A stretch of 64,000 nucleotides of DNA from Myxococcales bacterium (GTDB taxonomy: Bacteria; Myxococcota_A; Polyangia; Polyangiales; Polyangiaceae), in contig JADJKB010000005.1 in assembly GCA_016706225.1 (NCBI GenBank), positions 124,001-188,000 on the forward strand, given 5' to 3'. The notes below the pieces were generated by a model that searched no databases, was not told the origin of the DNA, and saw nothing but the letters and a program-made list of their open reading frames with translations. Position numbers and translations under genes: made by a program. Of the stretch, positions 27,278 to 35,525 are shown one piece after another; within the stretch, counting starts at the first letter, position 1, and each line of letters begins with the position of its first letter.

Positions 27278-28992
27278 GTGTGGGAGAGGCGAGCTTCTGC
27301 AAGGCGCTCTTTTTCGGAGTGGTGGCGGAGGACCTGATCTTCCCGTTCCCGCAGCTGAGTGCCGACGAATTCCAGAAGACCCACGACCTGGTCGCGAAGG
27401 TTCGGCGCTTCGGCGATCAAGAGGTCGACCCAGCGTGCATTGACAGAGAGGCTCGAGTCGACGAGCAGACACTCACTCGGATGCGGGAGCTCGGGCTGTT
27501 TGGGCTCGCAGTGCCCCCCGAGTACGGTGGCCGCGGCTCGAGTCGCCTGGCCGCCTGCCGAGTGATCAGCGAGCTGTCCGCGGCGGATGCCTCACTCGGA
27601 TTGATGAGCGTGGCGCACGGCGCCATTGGCATGCGGGCGCTCCTGTCGTTCGGCAGCGCTGAGCAGCAGCGGCGGCTCTTGCCGCGACTGGCAACGGGTG
27701 AGCGCCTGCTCGCGTTTGCGCTCACGGAAGAGGCCTCAGGTACCGACGCCAGTACGACGCGGACCGCGGCGCAGCGGCTGGACGGCGGCTACGTGCTGAA
27801 TGGCGACAAAGCTTGGGTCACCAACGGCGCGCGCGCGGATCTGTTCGTGGTCTTTGCCCGGACGAGCGTCCTCGACCAGGGGGAGAAACCTCGCCTCACG
27901 CCCTTCATCGTCGAGCGGGGTCCGGGCGTCACGGTGAACCCGCGGAGAGATCTGCTCGGGCTGCGCGGAGCGGGTGTGTCCGAGGTGGCGTTTCGGGATG
28001 TGCGCTTGCAACCCGAGGCCGTCCTGGGTGAGGTCGGCAAGGGGTTCCGGGTCGCGATGGAGGTCATGGCTGACGCGCGCATATCCGTCTCCGCATGGCT
28101 GTTCGGCCAGCTGAAGGCGCTGGTGAACTTCACCGTCGCTCGAGTGCAGTCACGCCGCAGCTTCGGGCGTTCGATCGGGGAGTTTCCGATCCTCAAGAAC
28201 AAGGTCGCGAAGATGCTGGCGGAGGCGTTCGCCGTCGAGTCGATGACCTTCCTGACCGCGGGACTCGTAGACCGCGGGGTCGACGACACGACGCTCGAGA
28301 GCGCGCTGGCGCGGGTCGCCGCTTCGGAGTCGCTGTGGCGCACCGCCAACGACGCGATGCAGATCGCCGGAGGCAGTGGGTACACCGGCAGCTTGCCCCT
28401 CGAACGACGCCTGAGGGACGCTCGGGGTGGGTTGGTGGTGGACGGGACGAACGAGACGCTGCGGTGTTTCATCGCGCTGTCTGGCCTGCGGGGTCCGGGG
28501 GAACGCATGGGCGGGCTCGACCGCGCGATCTACGAGCCGCTGAAGGGTTTTGGCCTGTTGCGCGACTTCGCCGTGCGCAAGGTGCGTGAAGCGATGCGCA
28601 GCGAACGCATGGCGCGCCCGCATCCGCTCCTGGCGCGGGAGGCGGTGCTGTTCGAGGAGATCACGGACGCGCTGCACAGGGTCTCCGAGCGGGCGCTGCG
28701 CGAGCATGGTCGCGAGATCGCCGAGATGCAGCAGGAGCAAATCCGCATCGCCAACGTGTTGATGGACCTGTACGCCCTGGGTGCATGTCTGGCGCGAACG
28801 ACGACGGCCATCGAGCTGCATGGCGAGAGCGGGGCGCGCCGCGAGCTCGATCTCACGGCGATGTTTGCCGCCGCGGCGCGGGGCCGCATGCAGGCGAACC
28901 TCGGTCGGCTCGAACACGCCGACGACGCGCTCCGCAAGTTGATCGCAGCGCGAACGTATACCGACGGCGGTTACCCGTTCGACGTGATCTGA
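27274..28992 (+). CDS. Acyl-CoA dehydrogenase, ACAD9/VLCAD-like with C-terminal extension
   Basis: A 572-residue FAD enzyme of fatty acid beta-oxidation. It begins at a GTG overlapping the upstream stop (GTGA at 27274-27277), giving VSVGEASFCKALFFG. Core motifs are AFALTEEASGTDAS (FAD-binding strand), DKAWVTNGARADL, QIAGGSGYTG and the catalytic-Glu region VVDGTNETLR. A further helical domain of about 150 residues follows the core, as in the dimeric very-long-chain enzymes ACADVL and ACAD9. Substrate chain length is inferred from this layout. It is translationally coupled to the PgpH-type gene. Confidence 0.9.
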   Translation: MSVGEASFCKALFFGVVAEDLIFPFPQLSADEFQKTHDLVAKVRRFGDQEVDPACIDREARVDEQTLTRMRELGLFGLAVPPEYGGRGSSRLAACRVISELSAADASLGLMSVAHGAIGMRALLSFGSAEQQRRLLPRLATGERLLAFALTEEASGTDASTTRTAAQRLDGGYVLNGDKAWVTNGARADLFVVFARTSVLDQGEKPRLTPFIVERGPGVTVNPRRDLLGLRGAGVSEVAFRDVRLQPEAVLGEVGKGFRVAMEVMADARISVSAWLFGQLKALVNFTVARVQSRRSFGRSIGEFPILKNKVAKMLAEAFAVESMTFLTAGLVDRGVDDTTLESALARVAASESLWRTANDAMQIAGGSGYTGSLPLERRLRDARGGLVVDGTNETLRCFIALSGLRGPGERMGGLDRAIYEPLKGFGLLRDFAVRKVREAMRSERMARPHPLLAREAVLFEEITDALHRVSERALREHGREIAEMQQEQIRIANVLMDLYALGACLARTTTAIELHGESGARRELDLTAMFAAAARGRMQANLGRLEHADDALRKLIAARTYTDGGYPFDVI

Positions 28993-29062
28993 GCGGCGAT
29001 CGCCCAGGAGCGTCAGCCCCGAGACTTGGCAGCTGTGGCCGCGGCCTCTAGGCTGTCTTTTG

Positions 29063-29506
29063 ATGGTCAACCCTCAGGATCCGGACTGGATGAGCCAGGC
29101 GCGCGCGATCTTTTCTCGCGCCAACTTCGTGCGCGAGCTCGGCATTCAGCTCGTCGACCTCGGGCCGGGCTGGGTCGAGACGGAGCTGGTCATCGAAGAG
29201 CGCCACATGCAGCAGGACGGCGTGGTTCACGCCGGCGTGCAAGCCACCCTGGCGGATCACAGCGCGGGCGCAGCGGCCGGCACCCTGGCGCCGCCGGGGC
29301 ACGCGACCCTGAGCGTCGAGCTGAAGCTTCAGCTGCTCCGGCCGGCGCGGGGTCAAAGACTTCGCTGTCGCGCTGAAGTGCTGAAGCCCGGTCGTGTGAT
29401 CGTGGCGACCGAGGCATGGGTGTACGCGTGCCAGGGTGCAGACGAAAGACTGACGTCGAAGCTCAGCGCGACCATGACCTACGCGCGACTCGAGCCGCGG
29501 GAGTGA
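29063..29506 (+). CDS. PaaI-type hotdog thioesterase
   Basis: A 147-residue hotdog-fold protein. The motif HMQQDGVVHAGVQATLADHSAGAA matches the PaaI-type thioesterase signature (HxxxxGxxHGG-like, with Asp in LADH as likely catalytic residue). The strand LSVELKLQLLRPARG follows. It probably hydrolyses acyl- or aryl-CoA thioesters, and its place after an acyl-CoA dehydrogenase fits that. ATG at 29063 is chosen; a TTG one codon upstream is possible. It converges on the cyclophilin gene six bases away. Confidence 0.87.
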   Translation: MVNPQDPDWMSQARAIFSRANFVRELGIQLVDLGPGWVETELVIEERHMQQDGVVHAGVQATLADHSAGAAAGTLAPPGHATLSVELKLQLLRPARGQRLRCRAEVLKPGRVIVATEAWVYACQGADERLTSKLSATMTYARLEPRE

Positions 29507-29512
29507 AGGCCG

Positions 29513-30145
29513 TCAGGGCACGATCTCGGCGTGTTTTATCGCGTCGAGGCCTGGGAATTCGCGATCGAGGAAAGCGTTCCCTTCGCGTTGAATCCGCGCT
29601 TGGTCGGGCTTCTGCCCGTGGATGGAGCTGAGCGCGAGCACGACCTCCATGCCCGAGACGACCTCGCCGAACGGAGCGAATCCCATGCCGTCGAGGCGCT
29701 CGTTCTCGCCCAGGTTGACGAACACCTGTGTGGTGCGACTGTTCGGGCCCGACATGGCGAACGAGAGCCGCCCGCGGGTGTTGGATTCTTTGACGGGATC
29801 GTCCCTGAAGCTCGCGCTGCGCCAACGACCCATCACGGGCTCGCCGTCTGCGTGGATCCCCCATTGGGCGACGAAGCCGGGGACCACCCGGAAGAAGCGC
29901 GCCCCGTCGTAGAAGCCGAGCTTCACCAGGTTGTAGAAGCGCGCGGCTCCGTTCGGGGACCAGTCACGTACGACGCGCACCACGAAGTCTCCGCGGCCGG
30001 TCGTGAAGCGTGCCTTGAACTCTGCGGGTGCCTCGAGCGTGGCCTGCTCCGGTCCGGGAAAACCGTTGGCCGCGGCGCTGCCCCGCGACTGACAGCCCGT
30101 GGCCAGAAGCATCGCGAGGCACAACAGGATCGCTGCATTGCGCAT
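29513..30145 (-). CDS. Cyclophilin-type peptidyl-prolyl isomerase lipoprotein
   Basis: A 210-residue exported protein. The signal peptide ILLCLAMLLATGC has a lipobox A-T-G-C, predicting attachment to the membrane. The cyclophilin domain spans about residues 35-200, with FYNLVKLGFYDGARFFRVVPGFVAQWG, SFAMSGPNSRTTQVFVNLG and FAPFGEVVSGMEVV. Isomerases of this family catalyse cis-trans isomerisation of Xaa-Pro bonds; this one would act on periplasmic or outer-membrane proteins. The arginine of the FxxVxxGFxxQ motif is present. Confidence 0.92.
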   Translation of the reverse strand: MRNAAILLCLAMLLATGCQSRGSAAANGFPGPEQATLEAPAEFKARFTTGRGDFVVRVVRDWSPNGAARFYNLVKLGFYDGARFFRVVPGFVAQWGIHADGEPVMGRWRSASFRDDPVKESNTRGRLSFAMSGPNSRTTQVFVNLGENERLDGMGFAPFGEVVSGMEVVLALSSIHGQKPDQARIQREGNAFLDREFPGLDAIKHAEIVP

Positions 30146-30185
30146 GAGGGCACGGTTACCGCGGACGAGCAGCCGAAGGAAATAC

Positions 30186-32162
30186 TCACTGTCCAGCCGA
30201 GGCCTGAACGCCGGCCTCGGCTGGTTTTTGGGGTGGCCCGCTCGGTGCGGACGCATCGCCTGTCGACTCGAGCACGGTGCTCGCCACCACGGTGCTCGAC
30301 GGATCTCCTTCCCGCGCCGACACCAGCATCGACTCGGCGATGCGGACCAGATCATCGACGTTGCGCAAGGTCCACTCCGGGTGCTCTTCGCTCTGGAACT
30401 GCGGCATGTGGCCGGCGCCGGTGATGGTATGGATGCTCCTCGGGGGGAAACCCAGCGCGTCCAGGGTCTTTCTCACGTGGGCTTCGGGAGCGACCGGGTC
30501 GTCAGTGGACACGACGATGGCGCAACGGTCCAGGCGATCCGACGGTTCGGGCTTGGCCCTGGCGAGCGAGCGACAGAGCTCGGCCAACGCCGGCGCGGGG
30601 AGCGCGAGAAACTGGTGCAGCATGCGCTCGCGTTCCACCACCGTGTAGCCGCGGGTCGCCGGCCCGAACATGAACGAGGCCCAGCCGAGCCAGCGCTTGA
30701 TGAGCGAGAAGCGTCCGAAGGTCTCGAGCAGGAGCGCGGTGACGTGCAGCGCAACGCGCAGCGGCGCGAGGGTCGACGGGAATATGGGGGTCACCGCGAC
30801 GCGGGTGGTGCGCTCCCCGAGATCGTCGTCCGTGACGCCGAGCAGCGCGGTGGCCGCAGCCGAGTGCGCGAGCAGCACCGTCGGCAGCTCGCGCACCCCC
30901 AAGAGCTCGAGCCAGGCGACCAGCGTACGCACGAGCCTCTGGGTCGACGCGCTCCCGGGCGGTGCCGTGGGGCTCCACTTCGACTCCCCGGAGCCGAGCA
31001 CATCGGGCACGAGCACCACTGCCAGCGGGTTGTTGCGGCAAATGTTGGCGGCCACGGCGCTCCAAACGCTGCGCGTGCACAAGCTGCCGTGCACCAAGAC
31101 CACGACGTCACTCGCGCGGGCTAGCATGGCCGAGTCGGCGACGCTGCCGAGCCGGCTCTCGTGGGCGTAGAGCGAAAAACCCAGCTCGGACAGGCCTGCG
31201 TCGGCCAGCAGCCCGGCTGCAGCCCCCGCCGGCAGCACGCCAGCCTGTTCGATGGCGCCGAGCGTGTAGTCGGCGCGCGCGACGTCGTGAGAGACCTGCA
31301 GCGTGCGCGTGGCGGCACTGCACCAGGCGAAGGGCGCACGAACGCGCAGCTCCGCAGCCAGACGCAGCGGAGGCGCGTTGCCCTCGGGAGAGACACTGCC
31401 GAGCGCGTGGGAGAAGTCGTCCATGCTGCGAAAGCGATCGATGGCCTCGGGTGCGCAGGCGCGCTTCAGAATGGTGACCAGCTCGGCGGGGGTGCCCGCG
31501 GGTAGCTGGAGCACGGCCTGGTCGATGTGTGGCGAGACTGGACCGCCAGCGAGCATCTCGAGCAGCGTGCGCCCGAGGGCAAACTGGTCCGCCGCGGGTC
31601 CCACCCCAGCGCCTCGGTGCTGCTCGGGCGGCATGTAGCCGGGGGTGCCAGCGCGCATCGAGCGGGCCTCGTTGTCTTCTTCGACGAGGGTCGCGAGGCC
31701 GAAGTCGGCCAGGAACGCGTTGCCTCGCGAGTCGAGCAGAATGTTGCCCGGTTTCACGTCACGGTGGACCACCCCGACGTCGTGGGCATGCGACAGGGCC
31801 GAGGCGATTTGCAGCGCATAAGACAGTGCCTGCCGAGGTTCGATGCCGTTCATCACGCGTTGGGCCAGATTCGGGCCGTCGACGTAGGCCATGGCGATGT
31901 GCGTCGGTCCAACCTCGTACAGTCCCACTATGTTTGGGTGAGAGAGCCGACCGATGATCCTGCGCTCGCGGTCGAAAAAACGGCGTGCGCGTCCCCGAAG
32001 TGCGGGGTCCTGGCGGAGCAACTTGATCGCCGCGAGACTCTCGGTGTTTTGATGCCAACCGAGCCACACTTCACCCATCGCGCCGCTGCCCAGGCGTCGT
32101 TTGAGCGCGTAGGAGCCCACGACGCGTTCACGGCTGTCCGAGCGCTGGTCTCTGGCCTCCAT
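30186..32162 (-). CDS. Serine/threonine kinase fused to an alpha/beta hydrolase
   Basis: A 658-residue fusion. Residues 16-265 are a Ser/Thr kinase: glycine loop LGSGAMGEVW, catalytic Lys in AAIKLL, VVHRDVKPGN, LADFGLA, GTPGYMPPEQ. Residues 350-640 resemble an alpha/beta hydrolase: oxyanion segment VVLVHGSLCTRSVW, nucleophile elbow LLAHSAAAT (Ser near 434, with A-H-S-A-A in place of G-x-S-x-G), VSTDDPVAP as the likely acid and GAGHMPQF as the His. No transmembrane helix separates them, so both are cytoplasmic. ATG at 32160-32162 is preferred; the upstream in-frame start would overlap the neighbouring lipoprotein gene by 29 bp. Confidence 0.9.
   Translation of the reverse strand: MEARDQRSDSRERVVGSYALKRRLGSGAMGEVWLGWHQNTESLAAIKLLRQDPALRGRARRFFDRERRIIGRLSHPNIVGLYEVGPTHIAMAYVDGPNLAQRVMNGIEPRQALSYALQIASALSHAHDVGVVHRDVKPGNILLDSRGNAFLADFGLATLVEEDNEARSMRAGTPGYMPPEQHRGAGVGPAADQFALGRTLLEMLAGGPVSPHIDQAVLQLPAGTPAELVTILKRACAPEAIDRFRSMDDFSHALGSVSPEGNAPPLRLAAELRVRAPFAWCSAATRTLQVSHDVARADYTLGAIEQAGVLPAGAAAGLLADAGLSELGFSLYAHESRLGSVADSAMLARASDVVVLVHGSLCTRSVWSAVAANICRNNPLAVVLVPDVLGSGESKWSPTAPPGSASTQRLVRTLVAWLELLGVRELPTVLLAHSAAATALLGVTDDDLGERTTRVAVTPIFPSTLAPLRVALHVTALLLETFGRFSLIKRWLGWASFMFGPATRGYTVVERERMLHQFLALPAPALAELCRSLARAKPEPSDRLDRCAIVVSTDDPVAPEAHVRKTLDALGFPPRSIHTITGAGHMPQFQSEEHPEWTLRNVDDLVRIAESMLVSAREGDPSSTVVASTVLESTGDASAPSGPPQKPAEAGVQASAGQ
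30193..30229 (+). terminator. Plus-strand intrinsic terminator-like hairpin
   Basis: An exact 11-bp stem (CCAGCCGAGGC at 30193-30203 and GCCTCGGCTGG at 30214-30224) with a 10-base loop is followed by TTTTT at 30225-30229 on the plus strand. It covers the last codons and stop of the kinase-hydrolase gene, which runs on the other strand. No plus-strand gene ends next to it; the nearest, the thioesterase, ends about 690 bp upstream. Confidence 0.55.
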
Positions 32163-32223
32163 CCCTGGCGCGGATGGTGCCGTGGTCGGGCGCGGAGGGA
32201 AAGCTATCCGAGCGCCTCTGGGG

Positions 32224-32814
32224 TCATGCGGGGCCGAAGATCGCGTCCGCAACGATGGTCATCACACAGTTTCTCAGCTCGGAACGTTTGCCCGGGGGGC
32301 TGATGACCGAGAACTTTTCGCTCGGCATGAACGTGCCGGTGCTGAGCTTGTACGGTGTGTGGGCGATCCAGTAGTCCTTGAGCGGTCCGTCCTTCACTCG
32401 ATAAACGTAGGCGTAGGCCATCGTGCCCGAGGGATGCGCCGTGACCGGGCTCGGTCGGCTGGTCTCGAACGTGACGTCGCGCCACTTCTCTGGCGCGAGT
32501 TTGTCCAGGGTCAGGCTGCCAGCCGCCTCGAAGGTCAGGACCCAGGCCGCGGGAGCGGTGCGCACGCGGCACAGGCTCACGCCGGTGAGCGTTTCGGGTT
32601 TGCTCGGCACGAGCTGGTGGCTGCCCGAGATGAACCCCTCGCCGATCGAGCACGAATCGATGCTCGGTGTGAGCGTGCTCGGGCGGCAGCGCAGCTGGGC
32701 ACTCCCGTTGTTGCCGAAGGCAATCACGCCCTTCTGGACGTCTTCGTCCTTGTTCATCAACTTGCACGCGAGCAGGGCCGAGCCGAGCACGAGGATGCCA
32801 AAGGTCGTACGCAT
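32224..32814 (-). CDS. Hypothetical lipoprotein
   Basis: A 196-residue exported protein. MRTTFGILVLGSALLAC gives a signal peptide with lipobox L-L-A-C. The mature part has four Cys, mixed strand predictions and no recognised catalytic motif (VIAFGNNGSAQLRCR, DYWIAHTPYKLSTGTF). It lies 61 bp upstream of the kinase-hydrolase gene on the same strand and might be co-transcribed with it. Function unknown. Confidence 0.78.
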   Translation of the reverse strand: MRTTFGILVLGSALLACKLMNKDEDVQKGVIAFGNNGSAQLRCRPSTLTPSIDSCSIGEGFISGSHQLVPSKPETLTGVSLCRVRTAPAAWVLTFEAAGSLTLDKLAPEKWRDVTFETSRPSPVTAHPSGTMAYAYVYRVKDGPLKDYWIAHTPYKLSTGTFMPSEKFSVISPPGKRSELRNCVMTIVADAIFGPA

Positions 32815-32924
32815 GGGCCCGAACATCCTAGATTCCGCCGTTCTTTGCAACCGACCGCGGGCAGGCGCAACCAAGACGGGGAGTCGCTGCCCGGAGCGCC
32901 CGACTTGGGTTAGCTTTCCCCTCG

Positions 32925-33608
32925 ATGATCTCCAGGGTCGGGTGCCTGTTGCTCTTCTTGACCGGCTGTGCGGCGGCAGCTCCGCCGCCGCCCGAAAACG
33001 CCGCGGCTCCGAGCGCGCTCGGGGCTCGACCGGCCGAGCCGAGCGCTTCGACCCCAGCGCCGCCGCCCGAGGAGCACCGTTGTGATGCGGCCGAACAACA
33101 CCCGTCAGACAACATGAACGCGCTCATCGATGACGCCGACGGCGAGCTGGCGCGCGCACTCGACCGCAGTCCGCCGGACGCCGCGGCCGAGTGGGCGACG
33201 GTGCTCCGCCGGCTCTCGAAGGAATGCGCGGGGACCGAGGTCGAGCATGCGTTGCCCTCCACGCGGGTCAGCCTGCGCACGCCGAGCGATTGCAAACCAG
33301 GCGCGCCGCTGAACGAGCTCAGCTTCGATTTCGCCCCGAGCGGCACAGGTAGCCAGGTGCGCGCGCAGGGGCAGCTGGTCACGCAGGGCAAGAACCTCGG
33401 CGTGAACGCCGCGGTCTCGCCCGCCAGTGATCGCAGGGCGTTGTGTGCGTCAGGTCGGGTGGAGCTTGGAAAGAAGGCGGCGCCCGGGCCGGCGCGTCCT
33501 GAGACCAAGCCCGACAGCCCCGCCGCGAAGATAGCGCGAGAGCGCTGGCTCGTGGTGCCGTTTCAGCTGATCGGCGGGGTGCTCGGCTTGTTGCCGATCG
33601 GGCGCTGA
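32925..33608 (+). CDS. Hypothetical lipoprotein
   Basis: A 227-residue protein with the signal VGCLLLFLTGC (lipobox L-T-G-C) followed by a Pro/Ala-rich linker to about residue 50. The folded part contains four Cys in two conserved-looking pairs and a stretch ELSFDFAPSGTGSQV. The C-terminus ends in a hydrophobic segment (VVPFQLIGGVLGLLPIG). Function unknown. It is divergent from the previous lipoprotein gene across 110 bp. Confidence 0.72.
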   Translation: MISRVGCLLLFLTGCAAAAPPPPENAAAPSALGARPAEPSASTPAPPPEEHRCDAAEQHPSDNMNALIDDADGELARALDRSPPDAAAEWATVLRRLSKECAGTEVEHALPSTRVSLRTPSDCKPGAPLNELSFDFAPSGTGSQVRAQGQLVTQGKNLGVNAAVSPASDRRALCASGRVELGKKAAPGPARPETKPDSPAAKIARERWLVVPFQLIGGVLGLLPIGR

Positions 33609-33641
33609 CGCGCTGTTCGACGCAGCGTTCGGCGCCGCGGC

Positions 33642-34454
33642 TCAGGCGTCGACGCCAACGATAAAGGAGAGGGTTGCCCAGCGCTGGAACCACCCAGCGA
33701 GCTCGGCTTCGATCCCGCTCGCCTGCGCTGGCAGGCGTTCGATCGCCGCCTGACAAGCCGGCACCAGCGCGGTGCCTTGGCCGAGGGCCTCCAGAATGGC
33801 GAAGGCTCCGTCGTCCAGAGCCTCGTGGTGCAGGTTGCGATCTTGGGCGCGGTAGACCACGAGATTCTGCGCTTCAGGCTCGGGGATGGCGACGTCGCTC
33901 TTTCCCAAACGCAGATCCCGCCGCAGCGCCGCGACGGGATACCGAACACGCAGCATGCGCAGGGCAGGGTTGAGCGTCAGCCGCGCCGTCTCCCAGGCGC
34001 TCTCCGGGATGCTTGCGAGTCGAGCTGGATCGAGCGCTGCCGAGTCTGCGGCGTCGAACACCTCGATGTACGCCCACTCGACCCGCGCCATGTCGACACA
34101 CAGCTCGTGGTGCGGCAGCCAGGTGGACTCCTCGACGAAGCGAGGCAGGAGCTGTCCGAGGTCGCGCAGGTTGAACGAGAGTGGCGGGTACTTCTCGAGG
34201 TACTCCTCGACCAGGCGCTCCCAGTCGGTCTGGCCCATGATGCCGCCGAGTCCGACGAAGTCCTCCACCAAACAGCTGGTGTGCCGGAGCCAGAACTGCT
34301 CCCGGTAGATCTCGATCTGCTCCGCGGGCGAGAGGCGATCGTTGCCCGTTGCGATCTGCGCGCTCGCGTCCGCCAGCGAGCCGTCGGCGGAAATCGAACG
34401 GCGGCGGCGCAAGAGCTTCGCCAGTTCGGCTTGCACGTCGGAGAAACCGCTCAC
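33642..34454 (-). CDS. DUF2063 family protein, BufC/HvfC-like RiPP biosynthesis partner
   Basis: A 270-residue protein of the DUF2063 family: the N-terminal helical part has LSPAEQIEIYREQFWLRHTSCLVEDF and LRDLGQLLPRFVEES, and the C-terminal domain contains VVYRAQDRNLHHEALDDGAFAIL. In bufferin and HvfA clusters this protein pairs with the DUF692 enzyme and helps it recognise the precursor peptide. It overlaps the DUF692 gene by four bases (34451-34454) and is the last gene of the three-gene unit. The name rests on family and gene order. Confidence 0.88.
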   Translation of the reverse strand: MSGFSDVQAELAKLLRRRRSISADGSLADASAQIATGNDRLSPAEQIEIYREQFWLRHTSCLVEDFVGLGGIMGQTDWERLVEEYLEKYPPLSFNLRDLGQLLPRFVEESTWLPHHELCVDMARVEWAYIEVFDAADSAALDPARLASIPESAWETARLTLNPALRMLRVRYPVAALRRDLRLGKSDVAIPEPEAQNLVVYRAQDRNLHHEALDDGAFAILEALGQGTALVPACQAAIERLPAQASGIEAELAGWFQRWATLSFIVGVDA

Positions 34455-35434
34455 GCCTCGTCTCCATCGAGGGCAATTCCGTCGCGCGGACCGCCCTGCG
34501 CCCAGCCGCGTCCTTCCGCGAGCGCGGCGGGCGAGATGGGTGGCGGTCCCTCGGGGTGCGGCGTCCGGGGCACGTGCTCGCCCGCCAGGCGACGCTCCCG
34601 GGTGAGTGCCGCGCTCGTGCGCAGTGCCTTGGCCTTCGCGGCTTCAGCAGCGAGCAGGGGAAACTCCGGGATCTGGTCGTCCCATTCGATCAGAGTCGAC
34701 ACCGAACCGGTGAGCTCGATCGTCTCCCGGTACAGATCCCAGACCGGATCGATCACGGGACCGCTGTGGGTGTCGACGATGTATTTCCCGAGGTTGGTGT
34801 GGCCCGCCAGGTGGATTTGCACGATGCGGTCGTGGGGCACGTTACGCACGAACTCGTAGGGATCGAAGCCGTGGTTGTAGGCCGACACGTACACGTTGTT
34901 CACGTCGAACATGAGCCCGATGTCCGCGGCCTCGCAGATCCGGGAAATGAACTCCCACTCCGGCATCGTGCTCGCCGTGAACGCCATGTAGCTGGAGGTG
35001 TTTTCCAAGGCCAGCCGCACACCAAGGAAATCTTGGATGCGCTTGGCCCGCTCGCTGACGCGTCGAATCACCTCTTCGGTGTAGGGCAGCGGCAAAAGAT
35101 CGTGGAGGTTGGCCCCGGGGACGCCACACCAGCAAAAGTGATCACTGAGCCATGGCGTCTTCGTCTGCTGGACGAGCTGCCTCAGCGCAGTGAGGTACTG
35201 CTCCTCCGGCGGAGTGGGCGCGCCGATGCTCATCGAGACGCCGTGCTGCACGACGGGGTAACTCTCGAGCACGGCCTTCAAGTGGTAGAGCGGCTTGCCG
35301 CCATCGACCATGAAGTTTTCACTGATGACCTCGAAGAAGTCGACGGACGGACGCTGCTCGAGGACGTGTCGGTAGTGGGGGACACGGAGTCCCACTCCGA
35401 CACCCAGATCCGGAAGGCCGAGACGAGGACGCAT
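34451..35434 (-). CDS. DUF692 multinuclear iron (MNIO) oxidative enzyme, BufB/HvfB-like
   Basis: A 327-residue TIM-barrel enzyme of the DUF692/MNIO family. MNIO enzymes use clustered non-haem iron to convert Cys residues of precursor peptides into thiazole, oxazolone-thioamide or similar groups. Likely metal ligands are visible in VISENFM, LSDHFCW, LALENTSSY, LMFDVNNVYVSAYNHG, IVQIHLAGH, DTHSGP and TLIEWDDQIP. The start MRPRLGLPDLGVG is the family N-terminus; the open frame upstream is not coding. It lies downstream of a Cys-rich precursor gene and is coupled to a DUF2063 gene. Confidence 0.93.
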   Translation of the reverse strand: MRPRLGLPDLGVGVGLRVPHYRHVLEQRPSVDFFEVISENFMVDGGKPLYHLKAVLESYPVVQHGVSMSIGAPTPPEEQYLTALRQLVQQTKTPWLSDHFCWCGVPGANLHDLLPLPYTEEVIRRVSERAKRIQDFLGVRLALENTSSYMAFTASTMPEWEFISRICEAADIGLMFDVNNVYVSAYNHGFDPYEFVRNVPHDRIVQIHLAGHTNLGKYIVDTHSGPVIDPVWDLYRETIELTGSVSTLIEWDDQIPEFPLLAAEAAKAKALRTSAALTRERRLAGEHVPRTPHPEGPPPISPAALAEGRGWAQGGPRDGIALDGDEA

Positions 35435-35455
35435 GCTGGAGCCCAGTTTAGACAC

Positions 35456-35503
35456 AAAAATGACGAGGCCCGCGCGAGCATCCCCGCGCGGGCCGACGTC
35501 GTC
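35456..35503 (-). terminator. Terminator/attenuator hairpin between RiPP precursor and MNIO genes
   Basis: On the minus strand, arms at 35503-35495/35494-35485 and 35476-35462 form a G+C-rich hairpin (core GGCCCGCGCG with CGCGCGGGCC, extended by flanking GACGA/TCGTC) with a loop of about eight bases. It is followed by ATTTTTG (T-run read from 35460-35456). It sits in the 91-bp gap after the precursor stop and before the DUF692 start. Partial termination here would give more precursor than enzyme transcript. Confidence 0.75.
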
Positions 35504-35525
35504 ACTCAAGAGCGAAAGAGGGAGC

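Noticed and set aside
25280..27472. 730-codon minus-strand frame opposite the PgpH-type gene
   Set aside because: Shadow frame; rich in Arg/His/Gln, with no motif; the plus-strand gene has HDIG and membrane helices.
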